A stretch of 64,000 bases of DNA from Curtobacterium salicis (GTDB taxonomy: Bacteria; Actinomycetota; Actinomycetes; Actinomycetales; Microbacteriaceae), in the NCBI RefSeq assembly GCF_011759505.1, contig NZ_JAAOYO010000002.1, positions 62,001 through 126,000 on the forward strand, written 5' to 3'. Under the pieces are notes generated by a model. It ran no database searches. It was not told the origin of the DNA and worked only from the letters and a program-made list of their open reading frames with translations. Of this stretch, positions 52,084 through 61,268 are shown one piece after another; positions within the stretch are counted from its first letter, which is position 1; every line of letters starts with the position of its first letter. Made by a program: the position numbers and the translations under genes.

Positions 52084-53145
52084 GTGAACCCGGTCAGGCG
52101 CCTCCGCAGCTCGAGCCGCACCCCGTTCCTGCAGGTCGTGAAGACCGCGGTGGCGGTGGTCGCTGCGGTGCTGCTGTGCGAGCTCCTGATCCACGGACCG
52201 TTCCCCACCTTCGCCGCGATCGCCGCCCTGCTCGTGGTCCAGCCGAGCATCAACCAGTCGTTCGTGAAGGGCCTGGAACGCAGCGCCGGGGTCCTGCTCG
52301 GGGTGGTCCTGGCGACCGGGGTGCACCTGCTGCTCGGCGACGCGGTGTGGATCGTCCTGCTCGTCGTCGTCCTGGCGATCCTGCTCGCCTGGGCCCTGCG
52401 CCTCACCCCGACCTCGGCGACCCAGGTCGGCATCAGCGGCATGCTCGTCCTCACCGCGGGGGTCGTCACCCCGAACTACTCGGCGGACCGGATCCTGGAG
52501 ACCGTGATCGGTGCCGTCGTCGCCCTCGCGGTGAACGCCGTCATCGTGCCGCCGGTGCTCCTCGGACCGGCGCACCTGGCCGTCGCCCGGCTCGCACGGG
52601 ACACGGCTGCGGCGTTCGAGCGCATCGCCGTCGGACTGACCGAGGGGTGGGAGCACGAACAGTGGGACCAGGCGCTCCGGCAGGCCCGGGCGCTCCGCGC
52701 GCAGCACGGCCGGACCGAGGCCGCACTCGGCTCGGCGCAGGACTCGCTCGCCATGAACCCCCGCGGCGGCCGGCACCGGACGGTCCTGCAGCGGGACGTC
52801 GCCGTCGCCGAACACCTCCGCGTCCTCGTCACGCGCGTCACCGGCATGACCCGGGCGATCCGCGACAACACTGCGCCGGACCTCCGGGCCGACCCGATGG
52901 TCGGACGGATCGCCACCGAGGTCGCGCGTGTCGGCGCCGACGTCCGGCGTCTGGGTGCGCAGGTCGAGTCGGCCCGGCTGACCCCCGGCGAGCTCGCCGA
53001 GGGTCCGGAGGAGCCGGAGCTCGAGCACGCGCTGACGGCGCCGCTCGCGGTCGTCCGGCCGAACTCCCGACACTGGGTGCTCATCGGAGCGCTGCTCGAG
53101 GACGTCCGGCGCGTCCGCGAGGAGCTGCTCGGCGAGGACGACTGA
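52084..53145 (+). CDS. FUSC-like/aromatic acid exporter family membrane protein
   Basis: A 353-residue protein. Six membrane helices at about residues 15-165 include FLQVVKTAVAVVAAVLLCELL and FPTFAAIAALLVVQPSINQSF, the latter a conserved stretch of the FUSC/ArAE group. ERSAGVLLGVVLATGVHLLLGD follows. A long cytoplasmic helical region (about 170-353) is rich in Arg/Glu. Single-repeat proteins of this type occur in many actinobacteria with no proven substrate. GGAGGG is immediately before the GTG, but a -10 box at six bases favours leaderless initiation. Confidence 0.85.
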   Translation: MNPVRRLRSSSRTPFLQVVKTAVAVVAAVLLCELLIHGPFPTFAAIAALLVVQPSINQSFVKGLERSAGVLLGVVLATGVHLLLGDAVWIVLLVVVLAILLAWALRLTPTSATQVGISGMLVLTAGVVTPNYSADRILETVIGAVVALAVNAVIVPPVLLGPAHLAVARLARDTAAAFERIAVGLTEGWEHEQWDQALRQARALRAQHGRTEAALGSAQDSLAMNPRGGRHRTVLQRDVAVAEHLRVLVTRVTGMTRAIRDNTAPDLRADPMVGRIATEVARVGADVRRLGAQVESARLTPGELAEGPEEPELEHALTAPLAVVRPNSRHWVLIGALLEDVRRVREELLGEDD

Positions 53146-53180
53146 GCGCGGCCCGGTCGGACCGGCACGGCGCAGCGCAG

Positions 53181-53230
53181 CCAGGCACGACCAGGCACGG
53201 CCAGGCACGGCCAGGCACGGCCAGGCGCAG
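53181..53230. repeat. Five tandem copies of a 10-bp unit
   Basis: CCAGGCACGG repeated five times in register; the first copy ends CGA and the last reads CCAGGCGCAG. It lies between convergent genes. Confidence 0.85.
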
Positions 53231-53253
53231 CGTGGCGGCTGGGGCCTCGCCGG

Positions 53254-53571
53254 TCAGCGGACCGGTTCCTCCATGCCGCACGCGGCCTGGCGTGCCGCGT
53301 CGAGGACGTCCGCCCACACCCCGGCCGCCGGCCACGACGGGTCGGAGGTGACCACCTCGACGGCGGCGAACCGATCGATCTCGGCGACCACCGCCTCCCG
53401 GCCGGCGGTGCGCGCTGCGCGCCCCGCACTGTCCGGCACGGCGGTGTGCAGGTCCGCGACGACGCGGTCGCGATGTGGTCCGTCGAGCGGACCGAGACTG
53501 ACGACGCCCTTCCAGGCGGAGTCGAGTTCGGCGCGCAGGCGGACGATCTCCGGATGGTCCGGGTCGTGCAT
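53254..53571 (-). CDS. Hypothetical protein
   Basis: A 105-residue acidic, soluble protein (MHDPDHPEIVRLRAELDSAW; REAVVAEIDRFAAVEVVTSD; VWADVLDAARQAACGMEEPV). The helices look amphipathic, and there is no signal peptide or membrane segment. GGGGGC precedes the ATG. I recognise no family. The frame has the strong G/C third-position bias of real genes, and its stop lies just past the 10-bp repeat block. Confidence 0.65.
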   Translation of the reverse strand: MHDPDHPEIVRLRAELDSAWKGVVSLGPLDGPHRDRVVADLHTAVPDSAGRAARTAGREAVVAEIDRFAAVEVVTSDPSWPAAGVWADVLDAARQAACGMEEPVR

Positions 53572-53697
53572 GGTGCCCCCAAGTACAGGACGGTCTGTCG
53601 GGTACAGCGTCCGGGCCGGAGCATAGCAACGCGATGGGTCGGTCAGTACCGGCGGGTCTCGACCTGTCCACGGGGCGCAGCACCGGGCCGGTCTGCT

Positions 53698-53718
53698 GTG
53701 ACGGTGTTCAGCCGTCAC
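53698..53718 (+). promoter_or_regulatory. Inverted repeat upstream of the response regulator gene
   Basis: GTGACGG / CCGTCAC with a seven-base spacer, about 60 bases before the response regulator start. It could be its own binding site or a leader hairpin. Confidence 0.4.
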
Positions 53719-53777
53719 GGGTGCCGATCCGCCCGCAGGTCCCGGTTCGGTGCCACGATGGGTCGCGGGAGGTCCAG

Positions 53778-54455
53778 ATGCGCTTGTTGGTGGTCGAGGA
53801 CGATGACGAGATGCGCGCGCTCATGGAGCGCGGGCTCGCCGCAGAGGGGTACCGCGTCACCGCGGTCGAGAACGGCGTGGAGGCGCTCATCGCCCTGGGC
53901 GAGCAGGCCTACGACATCGCCGTGGTCGACGTGATGATGCCCGGCATGTCCGGCTTCGAGCTCGCTCGACGCGTCCGCGAACGAGAGGACCCGGTCCGGA
54001 TCCTGCTCGTCACCGCACGCGACGCCGTCGACGACCGCGTGTTCGGACTCGACGCCGGCGCCGACGACTACCTCACCAAGCCGTTCGCCTTCGCCGAACT
54101 CACCGCACGACTCCGGGCGCTCGGCCGCCGGGAGCCGGTCGGGGCACCGCGCACCATCGAGGTCGGTGACGTCTCGATCGACTCCGAAGCCCGTCGTGTC
54201 TCGATCAAGGGCCAGCGGGTCGCCATGAGCCCGACCGAGTTCGCGCTGCTGCGGTTGCTCGCCCGGTCGGTCGGTACCGTCGTGGACCGCCCGAAGATCC
54301 TCGAAGAGGTCTGGGACGGCTCGCAGCACGTCGACCCGAACGTCGTCGAGCAGTACATCTCGTACCTGCGGAAGAAGCTCGTCGCGCAGGAGGCGACCGT
54401 CGCCATCAGCACGGTCCGCGGCCGCGGCTACCGGCTCGACCTCATCGGCGCGTGA
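53778..54455 (+). CDS. OmpR/PhoB-type response regulator
   Basis: A 225-residue regulator. The receiver domain has the acidic pocket EDDD (7-10), the phosphorylated aspartate D51 in VVDVMMPGM, T79 and K101 in LTKPF. The winged-helix DNA-binding domain (about 130-222) contains MSPTEFALLRLLARSVG and VVEQYISYLRKKL with VRGRGYRL. GGGAGG lies upstream of the ATG. It is followed after seven bases by its histidine kinase. The layout matches the TcrA/MprA-like pairs of actinobacteria; the signal is unknown. Confidence 0.95.
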   Translation: MRLLVVEDDDEMRALMERGLAAEGYRVTAVENGVEALIALGEQAYDIAVVDVMMPGMSGFELARRVREREDPVRILLVTARDAVDDRVFGLDAGADDYLTKPFAFAELTARLRALGRREPVGAPRTIEVGDVSIDSEARRVSIKGQRVAMSPTEFALLRLLARSVGTVVDRPKILEEVWDGSQHVDPNVVEQYISYLRKKLVAQEATVAISTVRGRGYRLDLIGA

Positions 54456-54462
54456 CGACCGC

Positions 54463-55983
54463 GTGACGCGGTCGGACGGGGCAGCACCCGGGCGGCGCAC
54501 CGGGTGGTCGCTGCGGTCACTCTCGCTGCGCTCGCGCATCACCATCGGCTCCACGGTCATCGCGGCCGTCGTCATCGCCCTGCTCGTGCTCGTGATGCGC
54601 CTGCAGGTGGTCAGCGTGGTCGCGCGGGCCACCGAGACCCTGCTCGACGCCGACACGGACCCGTACGTCGCCACGCTCGAGGTCGACAGCGACCCGAACC
54701 TGTCCCCGCCGGGCAACGCCCAGTTCGTCGCCGTCGTCTCCCCCACCGGCGACATCACCCTGTCGTCGATGCCCGGGCGACTCGAGCAGGCACTCGGCAG
54801 CCTCCGGACCACCCCGGCCGGCACCTCGGTGATCGAGGTCGGCGGTTCCCAGTACCGGGTCGTCATCGAGCACCCGGTGAACCAGGCCGGACGCTGGACC
54901 GTGGTCGCCGCCCGCAACTCGCAGGCCGAGGCGATCGTGGTCGACGACCTCACCACGACCCTGTCCTTCACCGGGCTGGCGATCCTGGTCGCCTTCGGCG
55001 TCGCGTCGTGGGTGCTCGCGACCACGGCACTCCGCCCCGTCAACCGGATGCGTCGCGAGGCCGAACGGCTCTCCGTCGCCCCGGAACGCGCCGAACTGCC
55101 GGTCGGCCCCGCACAGGACGAACTCGCGTCCCTGGCGACGACCCTCAACGCCTTCCTCGCCCGGACCCGCCAGGCGACCGAGCGCGAACGCCAGATGGTG
55201 TCCGACGCCAGCCACGAGCTGCGCACCCCGCTCGCGATCCTCACCACCCAGCTCGACCTGGCGTCCCTGGACCGGGACGACGCCCAGGCCCTCGCCGCGC
55301 ACATCGAACGCGCCAAGAACAGCGTCGCCCGGCTCTCCAGGCTCGCGAACGACCTGCTCACGCTGTCCCGGATCGAGGAGTCGGAACGGCGTTCGGCGGA
55401 CGGCGCTCCCCAGACCGCCACGGCGTGGTCGGACCTCGGCGACGAGGTGATGGCCGCCGTCGACCGCGTCCGGCTCATCGCCAGCGCCAAGGACGTCACG
55501 GTGGACTTCGAACTCGACCCGCCGGTCGCCGTCGGCGGCTCCGGCCCGGGCATCGGCGGCGGCACGGTGGAACCGCAGTACCGACTCGACACCGGTGGCA
55601 TGGCGCAGCTCGTCACGAACACCGCCGGCAACGCGGTCGCGGCACTCCCCCGCGGCGGCAGCGTCGTGGTCACCTGGCGGACCACCCCCGGCGAGGGTGT
55701 GCTCCAGATCACCGACGACGGCCCCGGCGTCCCGGAGTCGTTCGTCCCCGTCGCGTTCGACCGGTTCACCCGTCCCGACGAGGCCCGCACGTCGCGACGC
55801 GACCCGGTCGCGGCCTCCGGCGGCATCCCGATGCCGGGCGGCTCCGGCCTGGGACTCGCGATCGTCCGTGCGGTCGCGGAACGGGCGGGAGGCTCGGCCA
55901 CCCTCCGCAACGTCCCGACCGGTGGGCTCGAGGTCACCATCCGCGTCCCGGAGGTACGGACGGACCCGGGCCCGGCCCGCTGA
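54463..55983 (+). CDS. Sensor histidine kinase
   Basis: A 506-residue membrane kinase. Helix 1 (ITIGSTVIAAVVIALLVLVMRL, about 26-48), a sensor loop of about 110 residues outside the membrane and helix 2 (LSFTGLAILVAFGVASWVLATTAL) precede HAMP. The phosphoacceptor is H251 in SDASHELRTPLAIL. The ATPase part has a variant N-box (LVTNTAGNAVAALP), DDGPGVP and GSGLGLAIV. An insert GGSGPGIGGGT lies ahead of the ATPase domain. It uses a GTG start seven bases after the regulator gene and is its cognate kinase. Confidence 0.93.
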   Translation: MTRSDGAAPGRRTGWSLRSLSLRSRITIGSTVIAAVVIALLVLVMRLQVVSVVARATETLLDADTDPYVATLEVDSDPNLSPPGNAQFVAVVSPTGDITLSSMPGRLEQALGSLRTTPAGTSVIEVGGSQYRVVIEHPVNQAGRWTVVAARNSQAEAIVVDDLTTTLSFTGLAILVAFGVASWVLATTALRPVNRMRREAERLSVAPERAELPVGPAQDELASLATTLNAFLARTRQATERERQMVSDASHELRTPLAILTTQLDLASLDRDDAQALAAHIERAKNSVARLSRLANDLLTLSRIEESERRSADGAPQTATAWSDLGDEVMAAVDRVRLIASAKDVTVDFELDPPVAVGGSGPGIGGGTVEPQYRLDTGGMAQLVTNTAGNAVAALPRGGSVVVTWRTTPGEGVLQITDDGPGVPESFVPVAFDRFTRPDEARTSRRDPVAASGGIPMPGGSGLGLAIVRAVAERAGGSATLRNVPTGGLEVTIRVPEVRTDPGPAR

Positions 55984-56026
55984 CCACGCACGGGGAGGTC
56001 GGGACAGGCACCCGGCGTCGGGCGTC

Positions 56027-56117
56027 GGCTCGTCGCGAGTCCGCTCATCGGGAGTCGGCTCATCGGGAGTCGGGCACTGGGAGTCGGGTCATCGGGAGTC
56101 CCGCTCACTGGAAGTCC
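56027..56117. repeat. Degenerate 15-bp tandem repeat running into the dnaE2 3' end
   Basis: GCTCATCGGGAGTCG occurs twice exactly at 56043-56072, flanked by variants (GCTCGTCGCGAGTCC, GGTCATCGGGAGTCC, CTCACTGGAAGTCC). The last copies cover the final codons and stop of dnaE2. Confidence 0.75.
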
Positions 56118-59100
56118 CGCGACCGGGTCCGGACCGCGAGCGGCAGGTGCTCGATCCGGTCCGCGACCAGGTTCACCACCCCGTCCGGTGAGCGTTCGAG
56201 GATCCCCCGGACGACGACCGCCGGCGACTCCCGAGCCACCCGCCGGTACCTCCCCCACACGCCGACGCTGCAGATGACGTTCACCAGCCCGGACTCGTCC
56301 TCGACGTTGAGGAAGGTGATCCCCGACGCCGTCGCCGGGCGCTGCCGGTGCGTGACGATCCCGCCGACCTCGACGCGCCGGCCGGTCTCCGCCGTCCGGG
56401 TGTCCTCGACGCTGAGCACCCCGCGGTCGGACAGCCCCGGACGGAGGTGTCCCATCGGGTGGTCGTCGGTCGACATGCCCGTCGACCACATGTCCGCGAT
56501 CAGGACGTCCCCGCTCGTCATCTGCCCGAACAGCGGCGGCTGCACGACGACCTGGGTGTCCGGCAGCTGATCGGCTCGCTCGGCCGCCGCCTGCGCCGCC
56601 GACCACATGCCGGCACGGCGGTCGATGCCCAGGGACTCGAAGGCGTCGGCGGCGGCGAGCGCCTCGAGCTGCGCCGTGGTCAGACCGACTCGCCGGGCCA
56701 GGTCGGACATGTCCGTGAAGGGCCCGTTCGTCCGTCGTTCGGCGACGATGCGCTCGGCACTGCGTCGTCCGAGCGAGGCGACCTCGGCCAGCCCGAGCCG
56801 CACGGCGAACGCGCCGTCCCGGCGGTGGGCGGCGGTGTCGTCCGCGGCGTCCCGGTCGAAGGGCAGCACGGGCGGCTGCTCGGTCTCGAGGCACGCGTCC
56901 CCCAGGCCACCAGGGGCGTGACCGGCGGCACGGTCGGGGTCCTCGGTCGGCTCGAGGGTCGCGTCGACCTCGGACCGCAGGATGTCCGGCCGCAGCACGC
57001 GGACACCGTGCCGCCGGGCATCGGCGACGAGGGTCTGCGGTGAGTAGAAGCCCATCGGCTGCGCCCGGAGCAGTGCCGCCAGGAACGCTCCCGGGTAGTG
57101 CAGCCGCATCCACGCGCTGGCGTAGACGATGAGCGCGAAGCTGATCGAGTGGCTCTCCGCGAAACCGAAGTTCGCGAACGCCTGGATCTTGGCGTAGATG
57201 GCGTCCGCGTCCTCGCCGTGGATGCCGTTCTCCGCCATGCCCCGGTAGAGCTTGTCCCGGAGCCGGTCGATCTTCTCGAGTCCGCGCTTGGACCCCATCG
57301 CCCGGCGGAGCAGGTCGGCGTCGTCCCCGGAACAGTTGCCGACCGCGATCGCCATCTGCATGAGCTGCTCCTGGAACAGCGGCACGCCGAGTGTCCGTTC
57401 CAGCACCGGTTCGAGGGCCGGGTGCATGTAGGTCACCGGTTCCTCGCCGGTCCGGCGACGGATGTACGGGTGGACCGCGCCGCCTTGGATCGGCCCGGGA
57501 CGGACCAGGGCGACCTCGATGACCAGGTCGTAGAACCGGCGGGGCAGCAGCCGGGGCAGCGTGCCCATCTGCGCGCGGGACTCCACCTGGAAGACCCCGA
57601 TCGTGTCCGCACGGCAGAGCTGGTCGTAGACGCCCTGCTCTTCTTTCGGGATGGAGTGCATGTCCCACCGCTCCCCGCAGTGGTCGGCAGCCAGGTCGAA
57701 CGAGTACTGCAGCGCGGCGAGCATGCCGAGCCCGAGCATGTCGAACTTCACCAGCCCCATGTAGGCGCAGTCGTCCTTGTCCCACTGCAGCACGGTCCGG
57801 CCGTCCATCCGGGCGTGCTCGATCGGCACGACCTCGCCCACGGGCCGGTCGGTCAGGACCATGCCGCCCGAGTGGATGCCGAGGTGCCGCGGGAAGCCGA
57901 GGACCTGCTGGGCCAGGTCGACCACGGGCTCCGGGATGTCGTGGTCCTGGCTCTCGGTGACCGATCCCCACCGCTCGACCTGCTTCGACCAGGCGTCCTG
58001 CTGTCCGGGGCTGTGGCCGAGTGCCTTCGCCATGTCCCGCACGGCGCCCTTCGGCCGGTAGGTGATGACGTTCGCGACCTGTGCGGCGTTGAACCGGCCG
58101 TACTTGTCGTAGACGTACTGGATCACCTCTTCCCGCCGGTCGGAGTCGAAGTCGACGTCGATGTCGGGCTCCTCGTCGCGCATCGACGACAGGAAGCGTT
58201 CGAACGGCAGTCCGTACCGGATCGAGTCGACCGCGGTGATCTCGAGCAGGAAGCAGACCGCCGAGTTCGCCGCGGACCCACGACCCTGGCAGAGGATCCC
58301 CCGGCTCCGGGCGAACTGCACCATGTCGCGCACGATGAGGAAGTACCCCGGGAACCCCTTGTCCTCGATCACGGACAGCTCGCGTTCGATGCGCTCCCGC
58401 TTGTGCGCGTCCACCCCGTCGGCGTCGCCGGGGTAGAAGCGGCGGGCTCCGCGCCAGGTGAGGTCGCGCAACCAGCTCATCGGTGTGTGGCCGTCGGGCA
58501 CGTCGAGGTCGGGCAGGCCGGGCTTCGCCGTCCGCAACGCGAAGCCGAGCTCGTCGGCGAGCTCGACGCTCCGCTCGACCGCGCCGGGCCACCGCGCGAA
58601 CCGCCGTGCCATCTCGGCACCGGAGCGGAGGTGCGCGGTGTCGGCCGCGGGCAGCCACCCGTCGATCTCGTCGAGACTGCGGCGGGCGCGGACGGCGGCG
58701 AGGGCGGTCGCGACCGGGAACCGGTCCGGGGTGGCGTAGTGCACGTTGCCGGTCGCCACGACGGGCAACGCGTACCGGTCGGCGAGGGCCGCGAGGACGT
58801 CGTTCCGGGCACTGTCGAGCGGGTCTCCGTGGTCGGACAGCTCCACGACGACGTTGCCGGTGCCGAACCGGTCCAGCAGCGCGCGGAGGGCGTGCTCGGC
58901 CGCGCTCTCCCCGCCGCGCTCGAGGGCCTGGCGGACGCTGCCCTTCCGACACCCGGTGAGCACCCGCCACCGACCGCCGGAGCGTTCCGCGAGGTCGTCG
59001 AGGTCGTACCGCGGACGTCCCTTCTCGGAGCCCGCGGCGAGGTGCGCGGCCGTCACCGCGCCGGCCATCCGGTGGTACCCGTCCTGCCCGTCGGCGAGGA

Positions 59101-59536
59101 GCAGCAGGTGCGAGCCCTCGGGGTCGGGCACGCCGTTCTGCGGCTCGGTGAGCCCGAGGGACAGTTCGGCCCCGTAGACGGTGGTGATGCTCGGGTACGT
59201 CTCGGCGACCTCGGCCATCCGTGCTGCCCCGTAGAAGCCGTCGTGGTCGGTGATCGCCAGTCCGCGGAGACCCAGGCGTGCGGCTTCCTCCAGCAGGTGC
59301 TCCGGCGGGCTCGCCCCGTCCAGGAAGCTGAAGGTCGAGTGCGCGTGGAGTTCGGCGTACGGGACGGCCGGCGGTGCGTCCGGTGTTGCGAGGTCCGCCG
59401 GCCGGTACGGCGCACGCTTCCGGGACCACGCGGGGCTGTCCCCGCCGTCGCCCTCGGGAGTCGTGCCCGGACTCCGCTTGTCGGAGAGGGCACGCTCGAA
59501 CTGCGACCACGGGATCGGTGGGTTGTCGTACCCCAT
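56105..59536 (-). CDS. dnaE2: Error-prone DNA polymerase III alpha-type (DnaE2/ImuC)
   Basis: A 1143-residue C-family polymerase of the SOS mutasome. The PHP domain begins with YAELHAHSTFSFLDG and later has TVYGAELSLG and GNVHYATPDRFPVA. The polymerase palm motif is PDIDVDFDSDRREEV, with GRGSAANSAVCF and NFGFAESHSISFALIVYASAW typical of the alpha subunit. The C-terminal OB-fold region is VGGIVTHRQRPATASG. The ATG lies 13 bases after the imuB stop with AAGGACGG upstream. DnaE2 copies past lesions with ImuB, and the two LexA boxes upstream of the operon imply SOS control. Confidence 0.95.
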   Translation of the reverse strand: MGYDNPPIPWSQFERALSDKRSPGTTPEGDGGDSPAWSRKRAPYRPADLATPDAPPAVPYAELHAHSTFSFLDGASPPEHLLEEAARLGLRGLAITDHDGFYGAARMAEVAETYPSITTVYGAELSLGLTEPQNGVPDPEGSHLLLLADGQDGYHRMAGAVTAAHLAAGSEKGRPRYDLDDLAERSGGRWRVLTGCRKGSVRQALERGGESAAEHALRALLDRFGTGNVVVELSDHGDPLDSARNDVLAALADRYALPVVATGNVHYATPDRFPVATALAAVRARRSLDEIDGWLPAADTAHLRSGAEMARRFARWPGAVERSVELADELGFALRTAKPGLPDLDVPDGHTPMSWLRDLTWRGARRFYPGDADGVDAHKRERIERELSVIEDKGFPGYFLIVRDMVQFARSRGILCQGRGSAANSAVCFLLEITAVDSIRYGLPFERFLSSMRDEEPDIDVDFDSDRREEVIQYVYDKYGRFNAAQVANVITYRPKGAVRDMAKALGHSPGQQDAWSKQVERWGSVTESQDHDIPEPVVDLAQQVLGFPRHLGIHSGGMVLTDRPVGEVVPIEHARMDGRTVLQWDKDDCAYMGLVKFDMLGLGMLAALQYSFDLAADHCGERWDMHSIPKEEQGVYDQLCRADTIGVFQVESRAQMGTLPRLLPRRFYDLVIEVALVRPGPIQGGAVHPYIRRRTGEEPVTYMHPALEPVLERTLGVPLFQEQLMQMAIAVGNCSGDDADLLRRAMGSKRGLEKIDRLRDKLYRGMAENGIHGEDADAIYAKIQAFANFGFAESHSISFALIVYASAWMRLHYPGAFLAALLRAQPMGFYSPQTLVADARRHGVRVLRPDILRSEVDATLEPTEDPDRAAGHAPGGLGDACLETEQPPVLPFDRDAADDTAAHRRDGAFAVRLGLAEVASLGRRSAERIVAERRTNGPFTDMSDLARRVGLTTAQLEALAAADAFESLGIDRRAGMWSAAQAAAERADQLPDTQVVVQPPLFGQMTSGDVLIADMWSTGMSTDDHPMGHLRPGLSDRGVLSVEDTRTAETGRRVEVGGIVTHRQRPATASGITFLNVEDESGLVNVICSVGVWGRYRRVARESPAVVVRGILERSPDGVVNLVADRIEHLPLAVRTRSRDFQ

Positions 59537-59549
59537 CAGGAACCGTCCT

Positions 59550-61268
59550 TCACGTCGCGATCGCCTCTGCCCACCAGCGGTGGTCGGCGAGGACCAGGTA
59601 CCAGGCACGCCCGTCGGCGTCCACGAGCTGCAAGCGGTGCAGCCGTCGTCCGCCGGACTCCCACCAGCGCACGACGAGCGGCCACGGCCCCGCCCACGCC
59701 GTGACGGGGGCGAACCGTCCCCCGCGGTCGCCCTCGGACCGGAACCGCTCGGGTTCCCCGGTCAGGGTGCCGCGGTCGTCGACGTCGACGGACCCACCGT
59801 CCGCCGTCACGACGTCCACCGGCCGGGGACGTTCCAGGACCGTCGCCGGCGGCGGCCCGGGGAGCCTGCCCGGCCACGGACGGTCCCGCACCACCGCCAG
59901 GGCGCGCTCGCCACCGGTGGGGGTGTCTCCCCACGGCACGAGCACGATGCGCTCGGCCAGGGTCCGCCCGCCACCGATCCGGGGTGTGACGACCCCGTCG
60001 TGTCCGACCATGCCCTGCACCCGGGCCAGCCCGTGGTGGACCCGCTCGTCCGGACCGGAGCCCCAGAGGCCGCGTTCGTGGTTCGCCAGGTCGTCCACCG
60101 CGACGGGCTCGAGCACGACCGTGGTCACGGGGGCCTCGAGCCCGGTCGGGTCGACCCCGCCCGCGAGTTGCCAGCGCACCCGGTCCACCACGTCCGCGGC
60201 GTCGAACCACCGCGGGTGCGCCCAGACCCGTTCGAGCAGGACGTCCCGCTCGTCGACGATGCCCACGCGGATGGTCGTCGCGACCAGCCCCGCCGCCCGG
60301 AGCTTCGCCGCGAACTCGTCGGCGGAACGGCGGAAGGCGAACGCGATCTGGTCGGCCCGGTCGAGGGGCGGCTCGAAGGACGCCTGGACCTCGAGGTCGG
60401 GCGGGACGTCCCGCGCGGAGACCTCCCGCGGATCCCGACCACCGGCGAGTCGGTGCAGGAACGCCCCGGGCACGCCGAAGCGGTCGCGGACCTGCTCGTC
60501 GGTGAGTGCGGCGAAGTCGCCGAGCGTCGTGAGGCCGAGACGCCCGAGGACCATCGCGAGGTCGGGGTCGCCGAGCACCCCGAGGGGCAGCGGGGCGAGG
60601 AACGAGCCCGATCGGCCGACCGGCACCATCCGGACCCGCTCGCCCGGTCGGGTCGGCCGTGCCCGGGCTGCCTGCTCCGCTGCGAACGGGGTGTCCGCCA
60701 CACCCGCTCGCACGCCGGGTGCGCCGTGGTCGGCGGCGATGCCGGCCAGGATCGTCGCGGCCGCCCGTTCCCCGCCGTGGTAGCGCGCCGGCCCGCGGGC
60801 ACGGAGCGCGATGGTCCCCGGGCGCAGCACCTCCACCCCGGGTGCCGCGGCTTCGATCGCGCGGATGACCGGTTCGAAGGCACGGTGGTCGAGGGCGTCG
60901 TCGTACGGCTGCGTGACCAGGTCGGTGCAGCGCGCCTGTGCTTCACGGACCCGCAGACCGCGGACCACCCCGACCTGTCGCGCCGAGGCGGAACTGGCGA
61001 AGACCAGGCCCTTCGCGATGAGGGCGAACGGCTGTTCCGGCGGCGCACCGGCAGCCCGGGCGGCCGCGATGACGGGCCAGTCCGGGCACCAGAGCACGAT
61101 GGTCCGGGTCGGTGGGGGCTCCGGCAGACCGGCACCCCGGCTGAGCGCGTCGGCCCGGACGACCCCGGCGTTCGGCAGCCCCACCCGGGCCCCGGCCGAT
61201 CCGGCTCCTGGCAGCACGGCACCAGCACGCGGCCCCGAGGCCGTCGCCCGACGTCCGCGGGGGCTCAC
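59550..61268 (-). CDS. imuB: ImuB, Y-family-like mutasome protein
   Basis: A 572-residue DNA polymerase Y-family-like protein without catalytic acidic residues in the expected palm motif, as is usual for ImuB. It opens with a variable Arg/Ala-rich leader, then RTIVLWCPDWPVIAAARAAG, LRVREAQARCTDLV and the little-finger region (ADQIAFAFRRSADEFAAKLRAAGL). It acts as the hub linking the sliding clamp to DnaE2. The GTG start overlaps the imuA stop by four bases (GTGA). The C-terminal tail ending in DHRWWAEAIAT is conserved-looking. Confidence 0.9.
   Translation of the reverse strand: MSPRGRRATASGPRAGAVLPGAGSAGARVGLPNAGVVRADALSRGAGLPEPPPTRTIVLWCPDWPVIAAARAAGAPPEQPFALIAKGLVFASSASARQVGVVRGLRVREAQARCTDLVTQPYDDALDHRAFEPVIRAIEAAAPGVEVLRPGTIALRARGPARYHGGERAAATILAGIAADHGAPGVRAGVADTPFAAEQAARARPTRPGERVRMVPVGRSGSFLAPLPLGVLGDPDLAMVLGRLGLTTLGDFAALTDEQVRDRFGVPGAFLHRLAGGRDPREVSARDVPPDLEVQASFEPPLDRADQIAFAFRRSADEFAAKLRAAGLVATTIRVGIVDERDVLLERVWAHPRWFDAADVVDRVRWQLAGGVDPTGLEAPVTTVVLEPVAVDDLANHERGLWGSGPDERVHHGLARVQGMVGHDGVVTPRIGGGRTLAERIVLVPWGDTPTGGERALAVVRDRPWPGRLPGPPPATVLERPRPVDVVTADGGSVDVDDRGTLTGEPERFRSEGDRGGRFAPVTAWAGPWPLVVRWWESGGRRLHRLQLVDADGRAWYLVLADHRWWAEAIAT

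Noticed and set aside
53715..59510. Minus-strand frame of about 1900 codons through the two-component genes and dnaE2
   Set aside because: dnaE2 in another frame carries all polymerase motifs, and the long frame is low-complexity Arg/Pro/Gly with no homology.
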